A DNA stretch of 64,000 nt from Gammaproteobacteria bacterium (GTDB taxonomy: Bacteria > Pseudomonadota > Gammaproteobacteria > Steroidobacterales > Rariloculaceae): the NCBI GenBank assembly GCA_036381015.1, contig DASVDR010000017.1, positions 1-64,000 on the forward strand, given 5' to 3'. A program made the position numbers and the translations under genes. Below are positions 38,985 to 48,362 of this stretch, piece by piece. Position 1 is the stretch's first letter, and every line of letters begins with the position of its first letter. The notes under the pieces were generated by a model, which made no database searches, was not told the origin of the DNA, and saw nothing but the letters and a program-made list of their open reading frames with translations.

Positions 38985-40076
38985 ATGAGGATCGCTTTCC
39001 TTTGCAAGCGCCGCTACATGGGCAAGGATGTCATCCACGATCGGTATGGGCGCCTGTATCAAATTCCACTCCAGCTTGCCCGGTTAGGTCACGAAGTGCT
39101 TGGGCTTTGCGCGGACTACCACGGCGCGGAAGAGGGTGAGTGGCTCCATGACACTTCGAACGGCGAGCTGCGCTGGCGGTCTGTGCGGTTGAGGGGAAGC
39201 CCAGTTCGCCTTTTCCGCTATCCGTTGGACACATTGAGGGAGCTGCGCAAGTACAAGCCAGATGTGGTGATCGCTGCCTCGGATGCGCCGCATATTGTCA
39301 TGGGAGTTTGGTTGGCACGGCAACTCCGAGTCCGCTTTGTTGCTGACCTGTATGACAACTTCGAGGGTTTTTCGCTGACGCGCTTGCCCGGACTGGTAGG
39401 CCTCTACCGGAATGCAGTTGCCCGTGCTGACGCGGTGACCTGCACGAGCGAGGCGTTGGCGGAGCACGTTCGCTCGAACTACGGTGCTCGAGGCGCCGTA
39501 ATTGCAGTCCCAAGTACGGTGGACCTTTCCGTGTTTCGCCCGCGCGACAAGCTCGAGTGCAGGGCACGACTCGGGCTGCCCTCCGATGCCCGCCTCGTTG
39601 GGACTGCTGGAGGGCTGTACGTGGACAGGGGCATTAGCACCCTGTATGAGGCGTTCGAACTATTGGATTCCGAACTGAATGTCCATCTCGTGCTAGCCGG
39701 GCCATTCCATGGCGCCCACCCTCCGCCGGCACGCGAGCGCATCCATTACCTGGGGGAGCTACCGCACGAGCGAACGGCAGAGCTGTTCTCTGCACTGGAC
39801 GTCGGTGTGATCTATTTGCGGAACACGGTTTTCGGAAGGTACTGTTTTCCGCAGAAGGCCTACGAGATGCTCGCGTGCGGTTTGCCGATTGTGGCAGCCG
39901 CGGTTGGGGCCATGCCGGGGCTGCTGGCTGGTACGCGCGATTCGCTCTATCCCTCCGATGACGCCTCCGCGTTGGCCCGCTGCATTGCCGCGCAGATCGC
40001 CCATTCGTCGCGCCCAGACGTTGTTGTGGAGGACTGGTCACAGCTCGTGACGCGCATTGAGCCACTGCTTCACTAA
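38985..40076 (+). CDS. GT4-family glycosyltransferase
   Basis: A 363-residue GT-B enzyme. The N-terminal half includes RYGRLYQIPLQLARLGHEV and KPDVVIAASDAPHIVMGVWLA; the C-terminal half has LVGTAGGLYVDRGISTLYEAFELL, YLGELPHERTAELFSALDVGVIYL and PQKAYEMLACGLPIVAAAVGAM. Donor and acceptor are unknown. The ATG at 38985 follows the preceding stop by two bases, so it belongs to the same transcript as glf. It is the last plus-strand gene; the 148 bases after it (40077-40224) hold nothing recognisable. Confidence 0.85.
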   Translation: MRIAFLCKRRYMGKDVIHDRYGRLYQIPLQLARLGHEVLGLCADYHGAEEGEWLHDTSNGELRWRSVRLRGSPVRLFRYPLDTLRELRKYKPDVVIAASDAPHIVMGVWLARQLRVRFVADLYDNFEGFSLTRLPGLVGLYRNAVARADAVTCTSEALAEHVRSNYGARGAVIAVPSTVDLSVFRPRDKLECRARLGLPSDARLVGTAGGLYVDRGISTLYEAFELLDSELNVHLVLAGPFHGAHPPPARERIHYLGELPHERTAELFSALDVGVIYLRNTVFGRYCFPQKAYEMLACGLPIVAAAVGAMPGLLAGTRDSLYPSDDASALARCIAAQIAHSSRPDVVVEDWSQLVTRIEPLLH

Positions 40077-40224
40077 CGGCCTTGTGGAGCGCCGAGGCTC
40101 AGCTGCTGTATTTCCCTTAATGTTCTTTCGAAGCTCATGGCTCGAAAAGTAGTCGTACGCGTGACGCAATCAGGTGCTTTCGGCGCTCACGAGGAGGCAT
40201 CTAGCCTTCGGCGGAAAATGTGAC

Positions 40225-41217
40225 TTACGATGCTCGTTCGCCCACTACGACCCTCCGAACTCGCTGATCGACCGTATCGCCGTTCGGCACCCCGCTCTCC
40301 ACTCCAGGTTGACCAATTCTGAGCGTCGCTTGAACTGGCCGGTATATCAACTGAGTAATTTGCTCAGAGACCAACCCGATCAGGAACACCAACACCGCAG
40401 TCGTCAGCATCAGTGCACTCATGTTCGTAAATCGACTCGAAGTGACGAATGTGTAAAGGTAGTAGCAGAGCCCTGTCAGGAAAAATGTCACGCTCACGGG
40501 AAAGAATAGCTTCAGCGGTGAGTACAACGTTCCGACCTTGAAGATGATCAGGAGAAATCGTAAGCCGTCTTGTAGCGGGCGGATATGGCTCGCTCCGATT
40601 CTCTTCTTTATCTCCACAGGCAGATACCCGACCGGATAGCCGGCACGGAAGAACGACATTGTGCTGGTCGTCGGGTACGAAAAGCCGTTTGGCAGAAGGT
40701 ACAAAAATTCCCGAAACTTACTCGCACGTGCAGCGCGAAAGCCCGAAGTAAGGTCTTTGACTTGCTGGCCGGTCATGTAGCTGGCCAGACAGTTGTAAAA
40801 CCGGTTCGCTAAAGCTCTGGCTCTGTTCGCCTGGGATGCATCTGTTCGACTTCCGACGACCATGTCGAAGCCCTTGGAGAGCTCAGAGAGGAGGCGAGGA
40901 ATGTCTACGGGATCGTGCTGACCGTCGGCGTCCATGAAAACGAACACATCTCCCGTGGCCGCGCGCGCCCCGGTCTTGATGGCCGCTCCGTTACCCATGC
41001 CATACGGATGTCGGACGACCACTGCGCCGAAACGCGCAGCGACCTCCGCCGTCGAATCGGACGATGCATCATCGACGACGAGAACTTCCGCGTGGGGGAC
41101 GACCGACTTTATTCTCGGCAGCAGTTCTGCCAGCGGAACTGCTTCATTCTTGGCCGGGATTATTATCGAGACGTTCGGCTCGGACGACGCCGCGGAACGC
41201 AAGCGTGAGCTAATCAT
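40225..41217 (-). CDS. GT2 polyprenyl-phosphate glycosyltransferase (DPM1-like) with C-terminal membrane segments
   Basis: A 330-residue protein. A GT-A domain (about 15-230) has VSIIIPAKNEAVPLAELLPRI, VLVVDDASSDSTAEVA, GNGAAIKTGARAATGDVFVFMDADGQHDP and VVGSRTD, the dolichyl-phosphate-mannose-synthase pattern. Two membrane segments follow (about 235-260 and 270-292). Enzymes of this type load a sugar onto a polyprenyl phosphate for use by periplasmic GT-C transferases. It overlaps the upstream GT-C-like gene by eight bases, pointing to a functional pair. Confidence 0.87.
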   Translation of the reverse strand: MISSRLRSAASSEPNVSIIIPAKNEAVPLAELLPRIKSVVPHAEVLVVDDASSDSTAEVAARFGAVVVRHPYGMGNGAAIKTGARAATGDVFVFMDADGQHDPVDIPRLLSELSKGFDMVVGSRTDASQANRARALANRFYNCLASYMTGQQVKDLTSGFRAARASKFREFLYLLPNGFSYPTTSTMSFFRAGYPVGYLPVEIKKRIGASHIRPLQDGLRFLLIIFKVGTLYSPLKLFFPVSVTFFLTGLCYYLYTFVTSSRFTNMSALMLTTAVLVFLIGLVSEQITQLIYRPVQATLRIGQPGVESGVPNGDTVDQRVRRVVVGERAS

Positions 41218-43144
41218 TGGCTGCGACCTTTATGGCTTGTTCCAGTTGGGCGAGTTGTTCGTTCCACCGCACGGCCCGAAACGGATTGCGAGGCTGGTGG
41301 GCGTAAGCCTCTTCGACGAAATGCTGCGCCGTCGAATAAAGGCCGGCACTCGCGAGCATCTGCACGGCGCGTATCAGGGTCGTCATCGTGTAATTCGCTG
41401 CCAGCGCGGCTTCGATGTGTCGCATCGTCATGTCGAGGTCGCGCCTTGCGAATCCTTCCTCGGACATGAGGAGATGCAAGTTGTGCCGCATGATGGGAAC
41501 CGAGCGGAATGCGGGCTGGGCGGCGATGGCGGCCGCAAGCTCGTAAACGGACTCGCGGTCCAAGGTCTTGCATTCCCCGTTCGAGGCCGCACGGTAAAGC
41601 TGTCGAACGGCTTCGAACATCGAGTACTCGAATTTCGCTTCCGGCAAGCGCGCCCGAATGGATCGCAGCCTCTTCGGATACGAAGTCTCGTCTCGCCCCG
41701 AGAGGCAGGAGTAGAAAAGCGCCTGCACCGCGGTGCTGGCGCTCTGCGGGTGCGCTTCGGCAAATCGATCGAGCACCCGGCTCAGACCCGAAAGATCTCC
41801 GGCACGATAGAGCTGCTGGGCGACGTACTGTACGGCGCGCGTGGAGTCCGGGTGTTGCTTGAACCACATCTCGGCTGCGAGCGCCGGGCGGCCCCACAAC
41901 GAGGTCGTGCTGAAAAGCACCGTGGCCAGAACGAGGCTATAGGCGGCTAGGCCTGCGTTGATCAGCGGTCGACTCACCCGTACGGCGTTCGCTCCCGACA
42001 CGAGAGCGAATACAGGTCCCACGAGAGGCAGGTAGTTGCGGTGCTCGAAGTACAACTCCAGGGGAAGCGTCGTGGACTCGAGGCTGTGGCCAACGAGGTA
42101 CCAGCCGACGGCGAACGAAAGGAGCGGGGCGCGACGCCTCGACAAGATCGCCGCGGCAATCACAGTAATCCAACCGCCGACGGCTATGAGTGACGACGCG
42201 TCCAGCCAATCGCGAAAGACTGGGTAGTCGTCGTGAAAAGGCCCCAGGGTGGAGGAGATCGGTAGAAAAGCGCGGAAGAGATACTCCCACAAGACGCGCA
42301 CTTCGGTCAGGAGGCGGTCCGCGCTGGAAAAGCCCCGCATCAGCACCGTGGATTCGCTGTAATCGACTCGCAGCGCGAGATAGACGAGCAACGCTACCGC
42401 AGGAGCGGCGAGAACTACTGCGAACCACACAGACCACAGGCGGCGAAATCGCGGCATCGTCGGCCGCGACAGCAGCGTCGTTTCGATGATCAGGACGAAG
42501 AGCGGCAGTAGCGCGCCGTTCTCCTTCGTCAATGTTGCAAGACTCGCGCCGACGACCAGGGAGAGGGTCATCAGCACGATTGCGGTGATCGGCCGCCGCT
42601 CGCACAAGCGCCGGCTGAAGAGGTAGCCGATCAGCCCCAGCAGGGAAAACGTTGCCGACAGCGTCGTCATTCGCTGAACGATCAGCAGCGAGCTCGAGGC
42701 GAGTATCGGCATCAGCATCCAGAGCGCGCCGCTCATCGCCGCGACCCATGCCGCCCGCGGTGCTTCGACGCCCCTTGCGAGGCTCAACAGGTGGAGCGCC
42801 CAGACGACCAGCGCACCATTCAGCAGATGGATGCAGACGTTGACGTAAAGGAACGTACCCGGATCCACGGGCCACGCATGCGCTTGAGGCACGAACGAGG
42901 CTAATGCAACCGGGCGTCCGAGCGGCCCCGCGATGCCCTCGGTTATGAACCGAAGGGCCGACGACCAGCTCACGACGTTAGTTAGGCCTTGGAGACTGCC
43001 AGGATCATCGAAGTGAAAGGAGCCGCCGAGGCCCGGGGAATACGCAATGGCCGTCAGAACGAGGGCGAGAACGAAGACGAGCGGTCCGCAGGAGTCGAAG
43101 GACAGCCGATCCGGTCGGCGCAGGCTCGTGGTGAACTGTCCCAT
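41210..43144 (-). CDS. GT-C-like polytopic membrane protein with C-terminal helical domain, candidate pilin glycosyltransferase
   Basis: A 644-residue protein with about ten membrane segments (residues 20-425) and a soluble, TPR-like C-terminal domain (about 430-644). The first periplasmic loop holds FHFDDPGSL, an acidic pair like the catalytic loop of GT-C and TMTC-type O-glycosyltransferases. It lies directly downstream of pilA and upstream of a polyprenyl-phosphate glycosyltransferase, a layout like pilin-modifying TfpW and TfpO systems. Direct homology to those was not established. A terminator after pilA (43204-43233) means its transcription is read-through or from a separate promoter. 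Confidence 0.7.
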   Translation of the reverse strand: MGQFTTSLRRPDRLSFDSCGPLVFVLALVLTAIAYSPGLGGSFHFDDPGSLQGLTNVVSWSSALRFITEGIAGPLGRPVALASFVPQAHAWPVDPGTFLYVNVCIHLLNGALVVWALHLLSLARGVEAPRAAWVAAMSGALWMLMPILASSSLLIVQRMTTLSATFSLLGLIGYLFSRRLCERRPITAIVLMTLSLVVGASLATLTKENGALLPLFVLIIETTLLSRPTMPRFRRLWSVWFAVVLAAPAVALLVYLALRVDYSESTVLMRGFSSADRLLTEVRVLWEYLFRAFLPISSTLGPFHDDYPVFRDWLDASSLIAVGGWITVIAAAILSRRRAPLLSFAVGWYLVGHSLESTTLPLELYFEHRNYLPLVGPVFALVSGANAVRVSRPLINAGLAAYSLVLATVLFSTTSLWGRPALAAEMWFKQHPDSTRAVQYVAQQLYRAGDLSGLSRVLDRFAEAHPQSASTAVQALFYSCLSGRDETSYPKRLRSIRARLPEAKFEYSMFEAVRQLYRAASNGECKTLDRESVYELAAAIAAQPAFRSVPIMRHNLHLLMSEEGFARRDLDMTMRHIEAALAANYTMTTLIRAVQMLASAGLYSTAQHFVEEAYAHQPRNPFRAVRWNEQLAQLEQAIKVAAND

Positions 43145-43203
43145 CCTGATTCGTAGCGCTGACTCGTAGCGATGAAGGTTGGTTAAGTCGACGCGTCCGG
43201 ACG

Positions 43204-43233
43204 GAAAAAGCCCGGGCCGATGCCGGCCCGGGC
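43204..43233 (-). terminator. Rho-independent terminator of pilA
   Basis: On the minus strand AGCCCGGGCCGGCATCGG continues into CCCGGGCT followed by a run of T. The stem is eight to ten G-C-rich pairs with a short loop, and the U-tract lies just past it. It ends about 35 bases after the pilA stop codon (stop at 43268). Confidence 0.9.
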
Positions 43234-43267
43234 TGCTGTACCAAGAGAAATGACGATCGATCTGGGT

Positions 43268-43693
43268 CTAGCGGCAGCTGGCCGGCAGGTACTTCTGCTC
43301 GATTGTGCTGTTCGCGCACGTCCACTCGACGCTGCCGCCGTTGTCGCTGCCCTCCAGGATGAAATTGCCGCTCGTCAGCTTCGGGTTGGCACCATTGCCA
43401 AACGTTACCGTGATGAGGCTTTCGTTGACGGCAACGTCGGTCACATAGTTACCGGTGATGGATGCAGAGGCCGAAACGCCTGCCGAGGCGTTGCTCCCCG
43501 GCCACCTACCGGTCGTCTGGAAAAACTCCGACACGGCCGTCCGCACGCCCGACGCCAGGCTCATCGCCTCGGACACCTGCGCCCGAATCGTGTAGTCCTG
43601 GTACGCGGGAATCGCGATAGCCGCGAGAATTCCGATGATAGCCACCACGATCATCAATTCGATGAGCGTGAAGCCTTCCTGCATCTTTCTCAT
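43268..43693 (-). CDS. pilA: Type IV major pilin PilA
   Basis: A 141-residue pilin. The leader MRKMQEG is cut before FTLIELMIVVAIIGILAAIAIPAYQDY, with Glu5 of the mature protein present, as PilD requires. The globular domain (about 60-141) ends in a disulfide-bonded loop (Cys pair in CANSTIEQKYLPASC). Ser/Thr-rich stretches near residues 65-90 are possible glycosylation sites. The ATG at 43693 has a good Shine-Dalgarno (AGAGGAG) eight bases upstream. It has a sigma-54 promoter and a strong terminator. Confidence 0.97.
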   Translation of the reverse strand: MRKMQEGFTLIELMIVVAIIGILAAIAIPAYQDYTIRAQVSEAMSLASGVRTAVSEFFQTTGRWPGSNASAGVSASASITGNYVTDVAVNESLITVTFGNGANPKLTSGNFILEGSDNGGSVEWTCANSTIEQKYLPASCR

Positions 43694-43763
43694 TCGAGAA
43701 GCTCCTCTAAGCGTTTTCTTGAGTCACGATGGACAGACGCACGCTGCGTCTTGCGGCGTAATC

Positions 43764-43779
43764 TGCAATCGATATGCCA
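43764..43779 (-). promoter_or_regulatory. Sigma-54 promoter of pilA
   Basis: Reading the minus strand, TGGCAT-ATCGA-TTGCA matches the -24/-12 consensus TGGCAC-N5-TTGCW with one change. Transcription should begin near 43753, leaving about 60 bases of leader to the pilA ATG. The response regulator gene pilR, encoding the expected activator, lies just upstream. Confidence 0.85.
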
Positions 43780-43890
43780 AGGGTAAAGCACTATGTCAAA
43801 ACAGTTGTAGCGGCGCGACCTCCAGACGTGACGCGGTTCACGTGCTGGACATATTGCAACCACGAACGTGACCGCCGAAGCCGAATATCC

Positions 43891-43914
43891 GTCACAATGT
43901 GACCAAATTTGTCA
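43891..43914 (-). promoter_or_regulatory. Candidate PilR enhancer site upstream of pilA
   Basis: GTCACA-A-TGTGAC (43891-43903) is a perfect inverted repeat with a one-base centre, and a further TTGTCAC follows to 43914. It lies about 112 bases upstream of the -24 element of pilA, a normal distance for a sigma-54 enhancer. P. aeruginosa PilR recognises TGTC-containing sites, so the TGTC and GTCAC units fit, but binding is inferred. Confidence 0.5.
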
Positions 43915-44030
43915 CGTCCGCGTCGCCGCCCTGCGACATCCCGAGCATCGAGAAATGCGGGGATCGCCGAAACGACCGGCGCCGACACCTTCTCGAGCCC
44001 GGCGACGCTTCGCCTCGATGTCGAGCGACC

Positions 44031-45380
44031 TCACTCGATGCCGAGCTTCTTGATCCGATACCGCAGCGCCCTGAAGCTGATCCCGAGGATCTGCGCGGCG
44101 GCGGTCTTGTTGTAGCGCGTCTGCTCGAGCGCCTTCATGATCTTGTCGCGCTCGATTTCCTCGAGCTGCGTGCCGAGCGGCGTGCCGTCTTCGATGCGTG
44201 TCGCGCTCGAGGCCGCCCCGCCCCCGCGGGGCTCGTCGTGGCTCATCCGAAGCTGAATGTCTTCCTCGTCGATCTCGTCGCCTGAGCAGAGCGTCAGCGC
44301 GCGCTCGAGAATGTTCTCGAGCTCCCGCACGTTCCCCGGGAAGCGATACCCGAGGAGCGCGGCGTGCGCCTTCTTCGTGAGCCGCGGCGCTGCGACCCCC
44401 TGGCTCGCGGCGAGGCGCGACAGGATGCGGTGCGCGAGCATCAGCACGTCGTCGCCCCGCTCGCGAAGCGGCGGCACGTGGAGCTCGATGACGTTGATCC
44501 GGTAGTAGAGGTCCTCGCGGAAGCGGCCTTCCGCGACGAGCTCGCCGAGATCCTTGTGCGTGGCGCTCAGAATTCTCACGTCGACCGGCACCTCGCTCGT
44601 CTGCCCGACGGGCCGGATCGACTTCTCCTGAATCACCCGCAGTAGCTTCACCTGCATGTGCAGCGGCAGGTCCGCGACCTCGTCGAGGAAGAGCGTGCCG
44701 CCTTCCGCGGTCTGCACGAGACCGATCTTGTCGCCGACGGCGCCGGTGAAGCTGCCCTTGCGGTGGCCGAAGAACTCGCTCTCCATCAGCTCGGTCGGGA
44801 TCGCGCCGCAGTTGATCGGCACGAACGGGCCGTCGCGCCGCGGCCCGGCCTCGTGGATCATTCTCGCGACGAGCTCTTTGCCGGTGCCGGACTCCCCGGA
44901 GATGTGCACCGGCGCCTGGCTGCGCGCGACCTTCGCGATCATCGCCCGCACGCGCTCGATGGCGGGGGAGGCCCCGACGAGCTCCTGCGACGCGGCGGTT
45001 TTCGGGGCGGCGCCTCCTTTGAGCTTCAGCGCGGCGGTCACGAGCTTGCGCAGGTCGTTCAGGTCGAGCGGCTTCGAGACGAAATCGAAGGCGCCGACCT
45101 TCAGCGCCTTGACCGCGGTCTCGACGCTGCCGTGGGCCGTGATGACGGCGACGGGAGTGCCCGGCGCCTCGCGCTGGATCCACTCGACGAGCTCGAGCCC
45201 GTCGCCGTCGGGCAGGCGCATGTCGGTGAGACAAAGGTCGAAGTGATCGCGCGCGAGCGCGCGCTTCGCGCCCGCGACGTCGCCGCACTTGCGTGATGCG
45301 ATGTCCATGCGCTCGAGCGTGATCGACAAAAGCTCGCAGATGTCCGGTTCGTCGTCGACGACGAGTGCGGTCGGCTTCAT
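44031..45380 (-). CDS. pilR: Sigma-54-dependent response regulator PilR
   Basis: A 449-residue NtrC-type activator. The receiver domain has the phosphoacceptor Asp53 (LCLTDMRLPDG). The AAA+ domain (about 140-380) has Walker A GESGTGKE and the sigma-54 contact loop GSFTGA. The C-terminal Fis-like helix-turn-helix ends TAAAQILGISFRALRYRIKKL. With PilS it activates pilA through the sigma-54 promoter. It overlaps pilS by four bases; the ATG at 45380 lies in the pilS end. Confidence 0.95.
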   Translation of the reverse strand: MKPTALVVDDEPDICELLSITLERMDIASRKCGDVAGAKRALARDHFDLCLTDMRLPDGDGLELVEWIQREAPGTPVAVITAHGSVETAVKALKVGAFDFVSKPLDLNDLRKLVTAALKLKGGAAPKTAASQELVGASPAIERVRAMIAKVARSQAPVHISGESGTGKELVARMIHEAGPRRDGPFVPINCGAIPTELMESEFFGHRKGSFTGAVGDKIGLVQTAEGGTLFLDEVADLPLHMQVKLLRVIQEKSIRPVGQTSEVPVDVRILSATHKDLGELVAEGRFREDLYYRINVIELHVPPLRERGDDVLMLAHRILSRLAASQGVAAPRLTKKAHAALLGYRFPGNVRELENILERALTLCSGDEIDEEDIQLRMSHDEPRGGGAASSATRIEDGTPLGTQLEEIERDKIMKALEQTRYNKTAAAQILGISFRALRYRIKKLGIE

Positions 45381-47059
45381 TGTGCTTCTGCTCCGTGAGC
45401 CGTTTGCCAACGATTCGGGTCCGCGAACACGATGCGGAACTGGCTGCCCCCCCCGGGCCGCGCGAAGTAGCGTAGCGTAGCGCCGTTGCGCTCGCACAGC
45501 TCCCGGCATACGTAGAGACCGAGGCCCGTGCCGCCGGGCTGGCCGGTGAAGAACGGCTCGAAGATCTGCTCGGCCTGAGCCGGGTCGATCCCCGGGCCGC
45601 GGTCCCCGACCTGGAGGAACGGTCTCCCGGTGGTCTCGACCTGGCCGCACGTGAGATCCACGGCGATCGCACCCGCGGTCGCGCTGGCGTACTTCACGGC
45701 GTTTTCGCACAGGTTCCAGACGATCTGGTGGAGATGCGTCGGATCCATCTCGACCTCGACGTCGACGGAGTCGGGTGTCACCGAGACCGCGCCTTCGTAA
45801 AGCTCTTGCGTCTGTACGAACTCGTTCGCGAAGTCGTGCATCCACGGCTTCAAGAGCAGGCGCTCGGGCCGCGCCTTCTCGCGGCGCGACAGCGAGAGCA
45901 CGCTCTCGACGATCTGGCTGACGCGCTTCGCGTTCACGCGGATGATGTCCGTCAGCCGTCGGTCCTCGGCGCCGATGCTCTCCGACTCGGCGAGGAGCTG
46001 CCCCGCGTGGCTCATCGCGCCGATCGGGTTGCGGATCTCGTGCGCGATGCTCGCGCTCAGGCGGCCGAGCGCAGCGAGCTTGGTCTGCTGCACGCGCTCG
46101 GCGATCAGCGACACGTCCTCGAGAAAGATCACGACGCCGCCGGCGCGGCTGCTCCCGAGCGGCGCGAAATGCGGCTGGATCGTCGTCGAGCCGTCGGCCG
46201 CGGCGAACGGCGAGCCGGAGCCGTTCGCGACCGCGCCCTCGCGGCGCCACTCGCCGAGCCGCTCGACCAGCTCCGGGGAGAGCGTGCGCAGCGGCAGCCC
46301 GTCCGTGCGTCCCGACGCGCCGAGATGCTTGAGCGCCGACTCGTTGATCAGCCGCACGCGGTCGTCGCCGTCGACGACGACGATGCTCTCGCGGAGGTGC
46401 TGGATGATGTACTCGTTCAGCTCGACGAGGTTGCGGAGGTCCACGCTGCGTTGCTCGGCGAGGGCCTCCGTCTCGACGATCCGGCGGCGCACGAGCTGCG
46501 CGACGGCCGTGATCAGAAACACGACGACGCCGAGGATCCCGGCGGCCGCGTACTGCTCGACGCCGCTGACGCCGCGAAGATGCGCGAACGTCTGCTCGAG
46601 CAGCAGCGCGAGCGTCGTGATCGCGGCGAAGAAGAACGCACGCCGCAGCGGCACCAGCAGCGCGAGCGCGCCCACCGAGACCGCGAGCAGCCCGCCGAGC
46701 GCGTTCGACTGCGCGCCGCTCGCGTGAATCAGCGCGACGACGACGGCGAGATCGGCGCCGAAGAGCAGGTAGGTTTGCAGCTCGACGCGCGGCGTGCGCC
46801 GATAGAGCAGCCACATCTCGACGCAGCCGACGGCGAGCATCGCGACGAGCGCCCGAAAGGCCACCGCCGGATCGAGGTCGCCGATCAGGCGCGGGCTGTC
46901 GACGAGCAGAAACGCGGCGAGCAGGATCGCGCCGAGGGCGAGCCGAAAGACATTGAGCAGGCCGAGGATGCGCCAGCCGAACTCGCCCGCTTCGCCGATG
47001 GCCGAGTCCCGGCGAGCGGAAGCCGCCTTGGCGGGCTTGCGTATGTCGACGGCGGACAT
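45377..47059 (-). CDS. pilS: Sensor histidine kinase PilS
   Basis: A 560-residue membrane sensor with six membrane segments (about 30-190), a PAS-like domain (about 215-330), the phosphoacceptor motif in SASIAHEIRNPIGAMSHA, and a HATPase with NLCENAVKYAS, GDRGPGIDPAQ and GGTGLGLYV. It has the typical PilS topology. In P. aeruginosa PilS senses membrane pilin levels and signals to PilR. It is divergent from sucC, whose start is 137 bases away. Confidence 0.94.
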   Translation of the reverse strand: MSAVDIRKPAKAASARRDSAIGEAGEFGWRILGLLNVFRLALGAILLAAFLLVDSPRLIGDLDPAVAFRALVAMLAVGCVEMWLLYRRTPRVELQTYLLFGADLAVVVALIHASGAQSNALGGLLAVSVGALALLVPLRRAFFFAAITTLALLLEQTFAHLRGVSGVEQYAAAGILGVVVFLITAVAQLVRRRIVETEALAEQRSVDLRNLVELNEYIIQHLRESIVVVDGDDRVRLINESALKHLGASGRTDGLPLRTLSPELVERLGEWRREGAVANGSGSPFAAADGSTTIQPHFAPLGSSRAGGVVIFLEDVSLIAERVQQTKLAALGRLSASIAHEIRNPIGAMSHAGQLLAESESIGAEDRRLTDIIRVNAKRVSQIVESVLSLSRREKARPERLLLKPWMHDFANEFVQTQELYEGAVSVTPDSVDVEVEMDPTHLHQIVWNLCENAVKYASATAGAIAVDLTCGQVETTGRPFLQVGDRGPGIDPAQAEQIFEPFFTGQPGGTGLGLYVCRELCERNGATLRYFARPGGGSQFRIVFADPNRWQTAHGAEAQ

Positions 47060-47196
47060 GTCGCGGCGAATCTTAACCGAAGGACTCGGTCCCGGCGCCG
47101 CCCGCCCTTGCCTTTACGAAGCCGAGCGCTTTCATGGACAATACCGAACCCTCGCGGCCCCCATTTCCTCAAGATGACTGCTGAGACTCGAGCCTC

Positions 47197-48362
47197 ATGA
47201 ATCTGCACGAATACCAGTCCAAGGCGCTCTTCGCCGAGTACGGCATCCCGATACCGAAAGGTCGGGTCGCGGCGAGCGAGAAGGAGGCCTGCCAGGCGGC
47301 GGAAGCGCTCGGCGGCGGCCTGTGGGTCGTCAAGGCGCAGGTGCACGCCGGCGGCCGCGGCAAGGCCGGCGGCGTCAAGCTCGCCCGCTCCGTGGAGGAG
47401 GTTTCGGCGTACGCGAAGGCGATGCTCGGCAAGCGTCTCGTCACGCACCAAAGCGGTCCGGACGGGCTGCCGGTCGATCGCGTTTATATCGAGTCGGGCT
47501 CGGAGATCGCGCGCGAGCTCTACTTGAGCCTCTTGGTCGACCGCTCCGCGGAGCGGATCGCGATCATGGCTTCCGCGGCAGGCGGCATGGACATCGAGGA
47601 GGTCGCGCGCGAGACGCCCGAGAAGATTCTCACGGTCCACCTTCACCCCGCCGCGGGGCTCCAGGCGTATCAGGCGCGGCAGATCGCGTTCGGCCTCGGG
47701 CTCGACGCGAATCAGCAGAAGGAGCTGCACCAGATCCTTGCGCAGCTCGTGCAGCTCTTCAAGGAGTGCGACGCGAGCCTGGTCGAGATCAACCCGCTGA
47801 TCGTCACGAAGGACGGCCGCGTCGTCGCGCTCGACGCGAAGATCAACGTCGAGGAGAACGCGCTGTTTCGCCAGCAGCGCCTCGCCGGCATGCGCGACGT
47901 GGCGCAGGAGGACGAGCGCGAGCGCCGCGCTCACGAGCACGACCTGAACTACGTCTCCCTCGACGGCAACATCGCCTGCCTCGTCAACGGCGCGGGCCTT
48001 GCGATGGCGACCATGGATTTGATCAAGCTGCACGGCGGCGAGCCCGCGAACTTCCTCGACGTCGGCGGCGGCGCCACGGCCGAGCGCGTCAAGGAAGCGT
48101 TCAACATCATCCTCACGAACGAGAAGGTGAAGGCGATTCTCGTGAACATCTTCGGCGGCATCGTCCGCTGCGATCTGATCGCCGAGGGCGTGATCTCCGC
48201 GGTCAAGGACGCCCACGTCGGCGTGCCGGTCGTCGTGCGGCTCGAAGGCACGAACGTCGACAAGGGCAAGAAGCTGCTCGCCGAGAGCGGCTTGAAGATC
48301 ATCGCGGCCGAAGACCTGAAGGACGCCGCGTCGAAGGTCGTGAAGCTCGCCGGAGGTGCGGC

